Of a stretch of DNA of 64,000 nucleotides, positions 38,837-52,865 are shown in pieces. A program made the position numbers and the translations under genes. The notes beneath the pieces are model-generated. The model worked only from the letters and a program-made list of their open reading frames with translations, ran no database searches and was not told where the DNA came from. The stretch lies in the NCBI GenBank assembly GCA_027627225.1, contig CM051025.1, positions 71,897,069 to 71,961,068 on the forward strand, read 5' to 3'. Numbering within the stretch: the first letter of the stretch is position 1; each line of letters starts with the position of its first letter. This stretch comes from Congeria kusceri. Taxonomy: Eukaryota > Mollusca > Bivalvia > Myida > Dreissenidae.

Positions 38837-39537
38837 AGGACACAGGTATACTTATATTATTTATATGGTAATTGCCTCTTGAAACTTCGCATTCGATCGC
38901 GACACATACTGATGCTATCGCACACACTTGTCATTCTAGTTAAGGCCTGTGGTTGATGTTCCGACTCGCAGTTAATTTAGTCAGAAATTGACAGATAATG
39001 AACTGCAACAGAACAACTCTCGGATGTGCATACGTAAATGTAATACAACTGAAACCATTGTTAAACTACTTTTTGCTGTTAATTTGGCTATGTAGCTAAC
39101 AATTTTCAGACGACCAAATAAAAAGCGTACAACGGCGTATTTTACGCACACAAAATCACACGTTACGCATGCAAAGAAAACAAAAATTAGGGTGTACTGT
39201 TACGCACAGTTTTTCGAATGTTTGTTTACATATGGAAATGGGAAACAACTTATATCCAATTGATGAAGGTGGTAACTAGAAAATACCTTTTTTAAAACAT
39301 GTTTAACATCCTCTTGAAACAGCAACTATTTTATATAGAGCTACTCCATTGCATTTCTGGCACATATGAGCAAGCCTTGCAAGTGCATTTACCGCTAGTT
39401 ACTTTGGATTAAGTGTACATTTTTCCCCACATTCTGAATTGAGCGTACCTTTAACATATACCAAAACTTCTCTGGAACACTGCAGTTTCGTCAAACAGTA
39501 AATCAGTGCTCCTTTTCAACGTGAAATAAATGTATTT

Positions 39538-39738
39538 GAGACGTGTTGTAGGAAAACCTGGCTTAATGCATATTCGTAAACTGTCCTTGCGGATTAGCCT
39601 GGTATTTTCTGTTTCAAGGACATCTTTTCTAAACATAAATCCACTGTATGCGGAAAGTGCCGTCCTGGATAAGCCCAGGCTAATCCAGGACGGCACTTTA
39701 CGCACATGCATTAAGCCCGGTTTTCCCACGACACGCCT
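39538..39738. repeat. Palindromic dispersed repeat, copy 3
   Basis: Same family as 7142-7277. Ends are GACGTGTTGTAGGAAAACC and CCCACGACACGCCT. The interior shares the TGGTATTTTCTGTTTCAAGG and CTAAACATAAATCCA blocks with the copies at 38605 and 57533. Confidence 0.8.
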
Positions 39739-39825
39739 CTCTATTGTAAATTTAAACGCATCCAACATTACTCGCAAATAAATAACTGGTTTCTTATCAA
39801 TTGCTGGTTGTTGTTTTCACTAACT

Positions 39826-40096
39826 TTAAAACAGTCCGCTTTTTGACACCCGGGCTTTTTGGGAGGTGGGGAACCACTGCGCTTCCAGACAGACTGCATA
39901 CTGCGCCTTCGTCACGGGGTCATGGAAGCAAAGCCACATGTCATCGGTGGTAATGATGCGCTGCAGGAATAAATCGCCCTCGCGCTCAGCCATCCTGATC
40001 AAGGCACGAGAATCCCACACGCGACGTTCCTATTCGTCCTCCATTTCTTCCTGCTTTAGAAGGCGCTGTACCCAGCGCGCATGTACCTGTAAAATA
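39826..40096 (-). pseudogene. mariner/Tc1-like transposase fragment
   Basis: Reverse-strand translation resembles the middle of a mariner-family transposase: HARWVQRLLKQEEMEDE, a stop, then WDSRALIRMAE, ITTDDMWLCFHDPVTKAQ and SQKARVSKS. TTDDMW fits the position of the first or second catalytic Asp motif (usually TGDETW or TTDETW). Only about 90 residues are present and one stop interrupts them. The rest of the transposase and any terminal repeats were not found. Confidence 0.7.
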
Positions 40097-40099
40097 ATA

Positions 40100-42816
40100 T
40101 AATACTGTTTATGTTTACAAAAAGGAAATATACATACGTTTTTTTTCGGCGGAGCTGTCTAAGATCACTTTTGACCTAGATTTTTTTGCGATAATTTTAT
40201 GCAGCGGGAAAACTGAATGCCAATAGAATTGGGCAAATTTTCTAATTTTAGGGAATGCAAACTTACAACAATGGTTTGATGTTTACAAATAACTGTTGCC
40301 TATTTTTGGGGATTAAAATTTAAATAATTGTTTACATAAGCGGTTAAAATAAAGTTATAAACATATCTTCTACATACACTCAAGAACTGAACATAATTAT
40401 CAACACTTTTACTCATTGTATGTCATGAACAGAATGTAATATTCATTCAAATAATGAAATAATTATTTTGTTTAGCTCACATCAGCGACACGCTCTATTT
40501 AATTTAAACATATTTTATTTTCATATTGAAGTACAAGTACAAATGACATTTATACATACATAAATTATTTATCGATACATTCATATGAAAAAAGGGTAGG
40601 ACCTAAAGTTCTAACAACATTATATGTAGTCTATAAATAGTAATTACAATGATCCCATTGGCTGACCGATATCTGTGCTCTGAAACGTACGAATTTATTA
40701 ATTCGGCGAATATTGGTATGAAATGGTTTATTCTAGCGTAATCAAAACACTCCAGAGAAAGGGTGCATCATTTTACAAATAGCGCGCGGTATAGCTGTGC
40801 TAATACACATTCATCAATTAGCGTCCGGAAAATCATAAACCCGATAATTTCAATAGATGGGGATTTATATTTATAAACTTACTGTGGATGTTATTTTATA
40901 TTTGAATTGCGGTTGCGTTTGATTAAGAATTATTTATAATTGCACTTTCTATCAACTTCTCCAGTAGATGTTATTTAATCTCTAAAAATAGTTAACATAA
41001 GTCTCGTATTACGTCGAAATGCTGTTCAAGTTACTTTACTTCATTTGTGTAGCAAAACTAATGATACTTAAAGTATATTATTTAACATAACTATGTACAC
41101 TCGTCTGATATATAATAATTTTCATTCATTCCAGGAATTATTTTCTGACAATGCTATTTTGTTAAATTTGCCTGACAAATTCATGTAACAGTTATAGTAA
41201 TGTAAATTACTGGCATTTATGTTATTCGTTTATCACCGGTAAAAACATAGACGTTATAATCGTTTTTTTTTACGGTACACATATTTATAATGTTTGAGCT
41301 TATCTCGAATTAATATTGGGTCCGATAAGTTTATTTATGGTGTCCGAAAAATCTACCGTCTGAGAAGTACCCTTGGTGGGGACCAACAAAGCTGTGTTCC
41401 GAAAAGTCACGTTACCGATCATCTTGTCCCTCTTGTATTATGTTTCGGGTTAAAAATGACATCTCAATATTAATTTCAACGCCGATTGTCTTTTTTAAAG
41501 ACATTTTTTGTTTCTACCTTAAATTTCTTTAGCGATGTTGATTTAATGCTATTAGGTCTAGTCACCTAGATCTTCTTTCTGGTCCCGCACGTAACACAGC
41601 ACGGGTGCGGAAAGACCTCATAACTTACGAAACATGCAGTATAAGCATGTCTACGTGACAACCCGCAATATTGATAACATTTTGCGCTCCCATGGCCATG
41701 ATGTCTGTTGGTTCATAATCGATTTTACTACTATTAATAATTAATCCGCTCCCGCGAAAAGTGTAACGGTGACAACGTTTTATAATTATAAAATACATAT
41801 TTTACTGTTTGTGTATACAGATGAGACCTATGTTTTTAGCAATCACTTAATGAATACTTCTTAAAATATAATTTTATTTTTGAAAATATTGTACCGTATT
41901 TGCCGTCGGTACTCCCCTTTAAAGTGACAGTTGGAGTATACAGCAAATTAAATATACAAGTACATGCTGTATTAATACTTTTTCGATGTCGCTAAGCCAG
42001 ATAAAAACTAAAACTAAAACAGCATATTTAATAATATAGTTATTGTGATTTTCCAATTGAATTTATGAAATTAATATTTGTTTAAAATAAGTTTGTTAAC
42101 GACCACATTACTAGTCTAATGCAGAATCTCCAGCAATGACTGTGGAATCAAAATAACGTTTATTTTAGCTGGCAGACAATCACACACTCTACGTAATGAC
42201 ATTGATACTTATTAATCAATATTAAAGTAAGTAACAGTTAATATATATATAATAAACACTATCTTTCAGGAATGCATTAAATATTTAAAAAAACACACAT
42301 TTAAGATGCTAATGGTATGTAGAGATGCTAAGGGTGTAAATGCTTTGAATGCCTTAATAACTACGAACATTGGCTATATGCCGAATTTCAGAAAGCAAAG
42401 GTATAGGTAGCTACATGTGCTTAAGTATTTACAATAGTAGGCAAAGCTAATAACCTAAAGCTACAGGTTTTATTCTGCTATACGCTGCAGTCCGCCATGT
42501 ATTACAACTCCGGCGTTCTCCAATATGACTGAACGCATGCTCGTATCGGAGAAGTAGGCCTAGGTACGAAAATCAAAGATCGCAGGCGCTTGACGCTTTG
42601 ATACACACTTCGCTCGTTAATCATTATTTGGCTCAAGCTGAACATTTCCTAACTGCTGATCGACATATTTACAATTAGTAATCGCTGAACGAAAATAGGA
42701 TCGTGTTATTCAAATGGACAGTTTTGTTGGTGCATCTTAACGGACTGAATAGATAGTGGAGGAGGGTATCTTCAACGCAGGTATTGAATGACAAACAAGA
42801 ACAAATTGTATCGAGA
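40100..42816. other. Upstream region of gene C
   Basis: About 2.7 kb without recognisable exons or transposons. It should include the promoter and 5' UTR of gene C. I see no clear TATA box at a defined distance, and no neuronal silencer motif. Confidence 0.4.
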
Positions 42817-42850
42817 ATGCAGTGGATCGGTCGTGCGTGCTTTGTACTAG
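42788..42850 (+). promoter_or_regulatory. Possible overlapping upstream ORF at gene C start
   Basis: An ATG at 42788 opens a 21-codon frame ending in TAG at 42848-42850. It overlaps the gene C start at 42817 in another frame, mirroring the arrangement at gene B. Whether it lies in the mRNA is unknown. Confidence 0.3.
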
Positions 42851-43020
42851 TCGTACTCGCGTGTTTCGAACCTGCGCTGCCCAACGATGACGCCAAGAGA
42901 CTCTACCATGACCTCCTGGTGCAGAATAAGTACAACAAGCTGATCAGACCAGTAGGAAATAACACGAAGGACCCTCTGACGGTCAAGATGGGCATCCGGC
43001 TATCACAGATCATTGACGTG
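42817..43020 (+). CDS. Gene C first coding exon (signal peptide and N-terminal helix)
   Basis: ATG at 42817, hydrophobic signal segment, then [12 protein letters not shown] and IRLSQIIDV, ending at donor GTATGT. In gene B the equivalent sequence is split over two exons (9355-9481 and 15741-15889). The exon ends in phase 0. It is the only such exon found for both gene C modules. Confidence 0.9.
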
Positions 43021-46000
43021 GTATGTATGGATAACTTTCTCTTGTTCTGAATACAGTATTGTAATATATCGTGTATTGTACATGTTTTGTCGTTGTAGTT
43101 ACGCTCTGATTGCTTTTTTATATACATGTGCATGTACATTTGACCATTTTTAATCAAAATAATAAAATAATGTAATGATGACGCATGTTACTGGATCAGA
43201 GTATTAAATACGCTGTGTTAACACGTACACATTACAAAAGATCTCGTACAGGTAAAGTTGAAACTTATTTAAGTTTTATATCTAGTAGAGTTGTACATGG
43301 TTGACGTATTAAAAAAAATATTAATGTACTATTCTTTTGCTACATATTTTGATTTAGTAATTGTTATATCGCTTACATGCGTCGATGACACGTGCTGTAT
43401 AGTAATTGTTTATCTACGAACATGTATTTTGCATACAAGTTATTCACCTACACTGTCGAAGTATTTTTAGTAAAGTAGATATAAATTTAGGCATGCATAC
43501 AATAGTTGTTTAGTGATTTTATTGAGATACATTAAGAATAACCACGTTGTTGAGCTACACAGTGATTAATACACGTACGTACATGTATATTAAAGGCACA
43601 CACAAGGTGCTGAAAGTTAAGACAACCACCAATATTTAACCAAGATTTTATTCAACACATAAAATAAAACATTATGACCAAACACTAGTTTACAATTTCT
43701 TAAAATAAATTTGACTCGTTTTATTTCCACTTGATTGTTTACAATCCCGTTATTGTGGTCAGTGAAGTGTTTCAATTTTGAGGGTCGTCTAATAAACCTA
43801 TACTAGTATCAGAATTGAATAAAGACATTGGTACAACACATTGAAAAAACAAAGGTAATTATACACAAAGCAAAATGGTTTTTCTATGCAAGTTTACTTA
43901 TTATAGTGGTCAGAAACTTACCAAGTGATTTTTAGTTCGTAAATTGTTGCATGTATTGTATATTTTGAACTTCAAATACTGTACAAACCGTTTCAGAGAC
44001 GGCCCTCAAAAGGACTTGTCCAGTTTATGACTTTCTGATAGCAGTACAGTTATTTATAAAAAGCATGGAACTTGTGAAAATCACCTCAATAGCAAATAAA
44101 CAGAGCAAGTGTTTATAAACCGTTTACTCGGAGGATCGGTGTTTTTATTATAAACGGTATTCAGAAATCATATGTTTTTCTTACGCTGGATATAATAGAT
44201 ATAATACACAAACAATAATACAATTTTTCCAGACATTTAAATGTCTGTTTTAATTGTTTTATATTGGGCCGGCTAGCTCAGTTGGTAGAGCGCTGGACTA
44301 CAAATCCGTGGATCGCGGGTTCGATTCCCAGGCCCGGCACCATAACTTGTGTGGGATTATTCTACGGCCAAGAAACTACGGCCAATTATTTCCCAACCTT
44401 TGATTCAAGTAGGGCAGTTGTCAGTTACTGGCATGAGTATGTGCACTTAGTACTGGTAAACCAGCTTAACCAGGAAAAGTGTGAGTAGGTTAACTGACCG
44501 CCGTTATATGACTGAAATACTCTTGAAAATCCAGGGCGAAAATCCAAATAAACAAACAAAACTTTCACCTTAAGTGAGGCTTTATAGAGATATATAAAGA
44601 AATAACTTAGTTTGAGAATTACAGATATGTGGCATAACGTTCTTGTTATTGATACGTTTTAATTTTACTTGTATGCTCCAACAACAAAATAAAGTATAAT
44701 GACCGGCGTTCAGGTCCATGTATAAGTTCCCTTCACTCCAGCTGTTGCAGAGAGAGTGTTACTATACATCAAGGTAATGATTTATACGAACGACAGAGAG
44801 GTGTGTAAAGGTAGTCAACACGTTCCTGGTTAATATGCGGATTGCGGAAGCTGGGTGCATATTTTTTACAAAACCCGATAATAGCAAGTCATTTTGCTGT
44901 AAACACACACAGAGTACAGCTTCGTTAGATTATAGTGTTTACGTTGTTACCGCTGTTATATCGTTTACTAAATCCGTGCCATGTTGAAAACAACGGTAGC
45001 TGATAAGAATTTTATTTTGGATGATTATAGCAATCAAAGCCGTTGAATGACAGAGGTGTCACTACATATATATTACTAAAGTATAGACGTCACATTCGAT
45101 TACACACACATCTATGCAATAAAAACGTAGAAAACACTCACATCCGTTTGACAGTGGACTAATCAGATATTAATTCAGTACCATTAATTCAATAACAATA
45201 TTTCAAAAACTTTTGTTTTACATATCTTGCGACCTATATTTTGCTTGGGCTTAATATTGTTTAAGGTCAGTAAACTGTGCGATGTCTACCTGTTAACTGT
45301 ATTCAATCAATTTTAAAAACATACAGGTCGGCTTGCATGTCTTTGAATAAGAATTTCTATTACACTTTACACTGTAATGTATTTCATTTTGAGTTTTCGA
45401 CTGAATAAAATGCAATATTGGAAGATTTAAGACACAAAGTAGAAAACTCTGACACCTGATTAATTGTGTGCAGTGGATTAATAAGTACTTGTACCTTAAA
45501 CAGTGTATAAAGTAACCAATGTATAACATGTAATTGAATATTTAGTATTTCGAGTTCATTTTTTGATTTCTATAAGGAATTTTGTCTGTATTATAAAGAC
45601 ACGTGCATGCGCAGTTCTTTCTGTTTTTCAAATGAACACTGATAATGAAAAGGAAATAATACAGGTGCATCCCCAGTAGGTATTCATAGTCCGGTTTTTT
45701 AGGCAAGTAAAATTAGCCGAAAAGATAACGCACTGAAACAACAACAAGCAACAATAATTAAAACAAAAACAAAAGACAACAACAATAACAACAGAAACAC
45801 AAACATTTCGTATATCGAACTGATCAAAACTGTTGTCTCAGCATTGGAACACTAGCATGTACGGCTAGTAAAAGCAGTGTTATAAAGTACAAAATGTGTA
45901 AGCAAATTAATGGCCGCGTCTCTCACAATAAACGTCATAATAAAAACTTAAATATTCTTTTCTAGGTGCTGGGAGCTTTACAGCAAACATAATGTTTCCA

Positions 46001-49000
46001 AAGAGTGTTCTATTGCAGATATGTTCTTGTTGTGCAACGCTTATAAGACATGCAAATAGTTATAAAATGTCGGCATAAATAATCGTTTGCCATCAAACAA
46101 AGGCATTAATACCATGAACTGTGACATTGCGGAACGTAGTTTACAGTCAAAACCCTGTTTAAGATGAAAGACAAGTACAGAATAAGAAAATACGACATAT
46201 GACAATCTTTGTTGGGCACCTTTGGAAACAGAGCAATATTTATCCTGAAATGGTTTTAAATGCGTTTTCGGATAGTTTTCCTGATGTTGTTTTTTCTTTG
46301 TTTTCAGGATGAACTGAATCAAGTGATGACAACCAATGTCTGGCTTCGTCAGGTAATTTATTTATTTTAATTTCATGAATACCTTTCCCCAGTTGGTTGT
46401 CATAAGGTTTGTAAGTTAGTTAAATAACGTATGTTTATATGCAAATGTTCTGCATTATTTCTTGCTTTACTGTGTATTAGTCCCCCGTTATTTATATATA
46501 ATATTCAATGTGTATGTGTTATTTACATTAATATGACGTACACATCAGTCTGTATGAAATACAGGAGTAAACTTTGCTTTCAGTGAAAAATTATATATAT
46601 ATTCTAGTCGAATTCTATTCACATCTTTCGAAAACAAATTGTATTTAAAGCTTCAATCCATAGAAGTTCATATAATACATTTTACATTGGCATTAGTTCT
46701 AATGAACGGTTATGACGTTTATTCCACTGAAAACTGTTTCTTATTTACGAAAGGCATTTTATAATGTTCGAAAACTCTTGGTACGAACGGAATATACACT
46801 AATGTACATGCTGATTTACTCCAGAGGCATCACCAGCTATCTCATGCAGATAATTGTACCATAAACAGTTACCAATACGATATTATTTTTCCAATTCCAA
46901 TGAGGGGTTTTCGTATTTTTATCGGTAAGATGTCCAAAAGAAACGATTTCTGCAATGTTATATTTTTAATAACAGATTTCTAGACTGCTGCTTTAATAGG
47001 TTAGATATATTATGTCGTTTATCCACCAAACTGCAAAGTTATATTTTTATTAACATGTTTCTAGACTGCTTCTTCAATAGGTTCGATATATAATGTTGTT
47101 TATCCATCGAACTGCAAAGTTATATTTTTATTAACATATCTTTAGACTGCTTCTTCAATAGGTTCGATATATTCTGTCGTTTATCCACCAAACTGCAAAG
47201 TTACATTTTTATTACAGATTTCTGGAATGCTGCTTTAATAGGATCGATATAAAATATGTCGTTTATCCACCAAACTGCAAAGTTATATTTTTATTAACAG
47301 TTGTCTGGACTGCTGCATTAATATGTTCGATATATTCTGTCGTTTATCCACCAAACTCTTTAATAGATTTGGAATCATTCGCACGTCTATGGCTAAGTTA
47401 CTCGTCCATTACAACGTTCTACAGTTTTAGTTATATAATGTTATTATAACAGTAACATTCTTTTGTTTTCTAATTAAGTAAATCAATTAAAATCGCTTAT
47501 TTAAAATGGTTTAGATTTAGTTCAATTAAATGGCAAAACCGTAAGTTTGAAACTATTTTCAATAACTGACGTACACGTGACACACATACTGCGGCATTTT
47601 ACATCTTTTGTATCTGAATATCGTTATATACATCATTCACATAGTCCTGAGTGTATGTATGTAAATACATGTATTTATGAAACATACACGTTCGCATACA
47701 CGTTCACATTAAACATCAAATTAACTATATATAATGTATTAATAATATATTTAACAACTCATTTCTTCAATACCAGTGCTAATTCATGGTGAAATTAAGA
47801 TTTTTGGTTTGTTTTTTTTATAGTTTGACCTTGATTGTGACTTTGACCTTGACTCATGATTATTCAGAAATCATCACACTTTGATTATTAACTTATTATT
47901 TATGGAAATTTTTGAGTGAAGTAAGTTGATAGCACGAATTACATCAATAATCCAGGTCATCCTGATGGCAAATAAATGGCGGCCATCTTGGATTTTTAAC
48001 GGACCCCTTGATCTGTCGCTCGGGGTCTGGCTTTCAAAATATCCACAATACTTCATACTATCACCATGCAAAGTGGTTCAATTCTTGAATTAATAGTGCA
48101 ATTCTATGAAATATCCCCCAAAAGATCATCACTATATGTTTAATTATATTGTAATAACTTGTTAAATATTGATGAAAATAAAATACCAACAACATTCAGC
48201 AGAACACACCATTATTCATTCTACTGATTCCTGAATTCAGCATCATTTCGCTAGCGTCGTTGCTGCTTTAGTAGGTAACTGTCAATAATATTGATTAGGT
48301 AAATGAATATGACATAAGAGATGAATTAATTTTCGATGTTAATTATATAACATACCACACTTACATAGGAAAAAGTTAACAGATAAACACTGTCAGTTAT
48401 GTAGGGGTGACTGGTTATCATAAAACATTTTTCCTTTTTCACAAATTGACGCATTGGCAACATTGCAAGTTAATACGCAAACTATATGATAGATCTACAC
48501 AGAAAGTAAATGGTCTGTATGAAATTTATATCTTTTGTATATAATTTGTTTGTTATGATAAGAGCAAATGATCCCTACAATAACTACAATATAAACTCTC
48601 GGGAAAACGTTTTATTGAAATAATATGAAACATTGTTCTCCTCAAAATTCTATTAAGAAATTAAACCTTTTGGGTATAGAAAGTAATGCAACATGTCAAA
48701 ATATTTCGTATTGAAAATGTTCAAATTTGATAGTCAATCCTATTATTTCATTTAATAATTATGTAGTTAAGATGAAAACATACAAAACAGCATATAATTT
48801 ATACTGAACATTACTAATTCTCGCCTTTATTGTGAATGTTAGACTGATAATCGAATAATTTAAAGACAACGCATTTGTAACGTTATTAAATTGTTATTGC
48901 TTACCGTATGTCAGGCGTATGCAATAAGTTATATCAGCAAATCCAACTAGCACAAACTAGCAGACGGAGATAAAACAAGGTTGGTTCATTAAAATTAATA

Positions 49001-52000
49001 ATAAATTGCACTTTGCAAATAAGGTAATTGTTTAAGTTATACCAATACATGATGTAATGTTAAACTGATAAGCTAAATAATTTATGTTTTGTCTTCGAAT
49101 TTGTAGTGATGTGCCACGACAAGTAATTGGAAATTTCGAGAACTTTTCGCCTATGTTTATTTCTTCATATTTGATTGATGTTCTGTTGAACCAAGACAAA
49201 TGAAGCGCATTGATTAGCGAGAAAGCCCTGAAACTATCAATAAACTATTTGGTTAGCACGTTCCGATATTGCCAAATGTTTCTGCATTGTAACATCACGC
49301 CCAAATCGCATAGACATTGTTGATTATTAAAACCAACAACGCTTCGGTTAAACATAGGACTTTTTGGATAGCGCAAATGGCTCGTACATCGTTTTCATTT
49401 AGTAATCTTAACGTCATGTACGAGTAATTATGTAGTCATTTAAACCATTCAAAAGGCAACAAAGTATGGTGTTCAATATGCACAACAGCTAGCACCGATT
49501 GCAAAACATACTGTGATTTATTATAGGATATTATATAAACTTTACTGAACTTTACTGATTTTATAATAAATATAACCCTACTGTTTGAAGTAATCAACTA
49601 TAATTGCTAGTATTAACATCGAATACACTTGTCTTGACAATTTGTTTATTTGTTTGCCAAAGAAAAAGCACAGAAAAAAGATGAATTCAACAGTACATTG
49701 ACGAGAAATAAACCAACCGATTGAATGCATCAAAGATTTATATCTTAATTTTAAATATGATAAAGTTCATATCTGTATAAACTTCATATTTAAATCATTT
49801 ATCAGCTCCGATATACATACAATGCCGCTGTTGTTGACGGATTTGGCTTTATTAAGATGCTTACAGTGTTACATGTATTAATATTGTCACACGTCCGCGC
49901 TAACCTTATTCTACAATACATATCTAAATAGCATGTACTACATTAACTGTTGTTACGTTACTTGAAAAGATGCAATTTGTGCACACGTTTTGCACATGTT
50001 TTGAGTATTTTACTTCTCTATATTCGCTGCACCTTCAGGAATGGTATGACTCTAACCTTAGATGGTACCCAAATGAATACGGAGGAGTAGATAGGCTTTA
50101 TGTCCCTTCCGAGCAAATTTGGCTACCAGATATTGTATTGTATAACAAGTATGACAACAAGTATTTTTCTGCGTCTAGTTTATTGTTCCCCGCATGTTTA
50201 TAAGGTATTTGACCAATTAGATGCATGCGTTTAGATAGATGTTTGCTAAATTAGATTCAGAATCACGATTTGTTTGTGCTATAAGATTGAACGCCAAGTG
50301 CATTGCAGTAGTGTCCTGCTTTGTTGTGGCATGGAAGAACAAAACTTAGACACTCTGATTTAGTTGGCATGTTATCGGTTTATCATTGCCACGACGAGCA
50401 TAAGGCTTAATTTGAAATGTGAAGCCCTTTATCTACAGGAATGGCGTGACGTCAGTCTGCAGTGGGACCCAGATGAATATGGAAAAATCACGACCCTTGA
50501 ATTACCATCGAAAAACATTTGGCTGCCAGATATAGTCCTCTTCAACAAGTACGTTCTTTGTTACCAATAGTTTCATTCCATAAGTATGCGTTTACCTAGA
50601 AGTAAATGAAGTTGCTAACAATATTAATACTCGACTTCCTTCCAAAACACTTGATGTATACATGCATATGATGCATTTACTATATAAATATTCTGTTATC
50701 AGCCTTTACCATGTTATAGTTATATATTAATACATGCAATTAAACCTTGTTATTTTTAAACCATGTACGTTTCTTGGGACGTGGTCTGTGCCTTTTTCCT
50801 CTTTTATTTCAGGTACGTATTTATCTAAAAAACAGAATAGAAGCAATGAATAAATAATATAATCAATATGAATGACCTGGTACCCCCGGGTATAAAGCAC
50901 TATCCCACCGAGTCTCATTGGCTCATTATAATGGGATAGGGTGAGAGCAATTGTAGAGTGTACACCGCAGTCCCAGCAGCCGTTTGTTCTACCCAAAATA
51001 TACGATATGTCTCCCCTGTCCTTGATTTGACTTTATGTTTGTTACGTTTGTTTCTATTTATCGCGGTGGTGTATGTTTGAGTTAGCTCACCTAAGCACGA
51101 AGTGCTTAAGAGTGAGCTCTTGTGGTCAGTGGTCGTCCGTCGCACGTCGTCGTTGTCCGTAGTCAACAAAAAAATCCTCTCCTCTGATATCGCTTGTTGA
51201 AAATTGATCAGACTTGGTCAGCCTTCAAATTATTTTGATTCGTTATAAAACATGGTCGTCTAGATTTGAAATGTTCTACCGAAGTTTGTCCATTTTTTTA
51301 AACATGTCTGATACTTGTTCGTCGTTTTACTTCAGATATCTCTTATCTATTAATTGTACAAGCCATTATGATGCGTTAAATTCACTCAGGTGAGCGACCC
51401 AGAGCCATCTTGGCCCACTTGTATAAACTTATTTTTTAGAGTGTACACGCCTAGATTTGTAATCAGCTATATTAACACAAGTACTATTTTAGTTTATCAT
51501 TCAAGTCTTTTTTCAATTTTTCGACATTCTTAATTGCGTGTTACACTGTGCTAAAAGGACTGATTTTCAGTGCCGATGGCCATTATGAAGTGACGTTAAT
51601 GACAAAAGCAACGCTGGACTACAAAGGCTGTGTCGTGTGGGAACCTCCAGCCATTTACAAAAGTTCGTGTACGATCGAAGTGGAATTCTTCCCTTTTGAT
51701 ATACAATTATGCTCAATGAGATTTGCATCGTGGACGTATGCTGGTGATCAGGTTGACCTAATTCATGAATGTTCTACTAGCAAGCATGCACGGGAAGTCA
51801 TTTACAATGGTATTGATTTGAGGGACTTTTACGAATCTGGTGAATGGGACATTTTACAAGTGACTGCCGAAAAGAACGTTAATAACAACACCGATTATCC
51901 GGACATTACATTCAATGTCACAATGAGGCGTAAAACTTTGTTTCATACTGTTAATTTGATTATTCCTTCTGTGGCGATATCCTGCTTAACTATCCTGGTA

Positions 52001-52865
52001 TTTTATCTGCCCTCTGATAGCGGCGAAAAGATTACTTTGTGCATCTCTATTTTGCTCTCACTGAATTTCTTTTTCTTGCTTCTTGCGGAGATTATTCCAC
52101 CGACCTCCATTGTTGTACCGTTGATTGGAAAGTATCTGCTTTTCACAATGATTCTCATAACATTGTCAATTATTGTGACCGTCATCACGCTAAATGTCCA
52201 CTTCCGTTCGCCGTCAACGCACACAATGTCTCCCTGGGTAAGAAGAGTGTTTCTGAATATTCTTCCCAAAATGCTTTTAATGAGACGTCCGAATCTTGAG
52301 AATGAAAAGGTGGCTCGAACAATAGTTCGCACGCGAAACGGGGTAGAGATGAGGGACCAGTATGTAAATAGGCGGGACCTGGAGTACGAAACCATGCGGC
52401 TGACTGCCTCGGATGACATTGACGAGAGGGCTACAGGACTTTCCGATGAGGTACAAGAAGCCATTGACAGTATATGCTTCATAGCAGAACATCTCAAGAA
52501 GGGTGACAACACTGCGTCCGTAAGTGTTACTCTTTTTATATTTATGCGCTCTAGTGTATTTCGACCTGCATTTATACATTCGCAACTACCTATATGTCAT
52601 ATAAATACTGTGCATACAACATTATTTCACATGTATTAACTTATTTATTAATATAACTTGTCATTACCAGGTTAGAGAAGACTGGAAATACGTTGCCATG
52701 GTGATGGACCGACTGTTTCTATGGATATTTACAGTGGCATGCGTGGTAGGAACCTTTGGCATTATCTTACAGGCACCGACTCTGTATGACAACCGGCAGC
52801 GGCTCACCCCCGTGGATAGTACTTACAGATGTCTGCCTCCAGAGGGAAGCACTGAAGGTTCATAA
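42817..52865 (+). CDS. nAChR subunit gene C, isoform ending in module A (non-alpha)
   Basis: Proposed exons are 42817-43020 (signal peptide plus N-terminal helix, 204 nt), 46308-46352 (45 nt), one of 50039-50148 or 50439-50548 (110 nt), 51571-52519 and 52671-52865 (stop TAA). The product has 500 residues and phases agree. Residues 1-22 are a signal peptide ([10 protein letters not shown]). Marks are loop-D Trp (TNVWLRQ), Cys153-Cys167 Cys-loop, loop-B Trp (RFASWTY) and four membrane segments. M2 reads [12 protein letters not shown] and ends LLLAEI, with the usual outer Glu. Loop C ([13 protein letters not shown]) has no Cys pair, so it is non-alpha. Two extra cysteines occur, at KGCVVW and IHECST. 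Module A is one exon from loop E through M3 and the cytoplasmic loop, without the introns seen in A and B. Pairing with the second 110-nt exon is my preferred model. Confidence 0.85.

Noticed and set aside
44264..44340. Functional tRNA gene
   Set aside because: Boxes A and B are good, but acceptor and T-stem pairing is poor and a typical SINE body and tail follow, so it was called a SINE.
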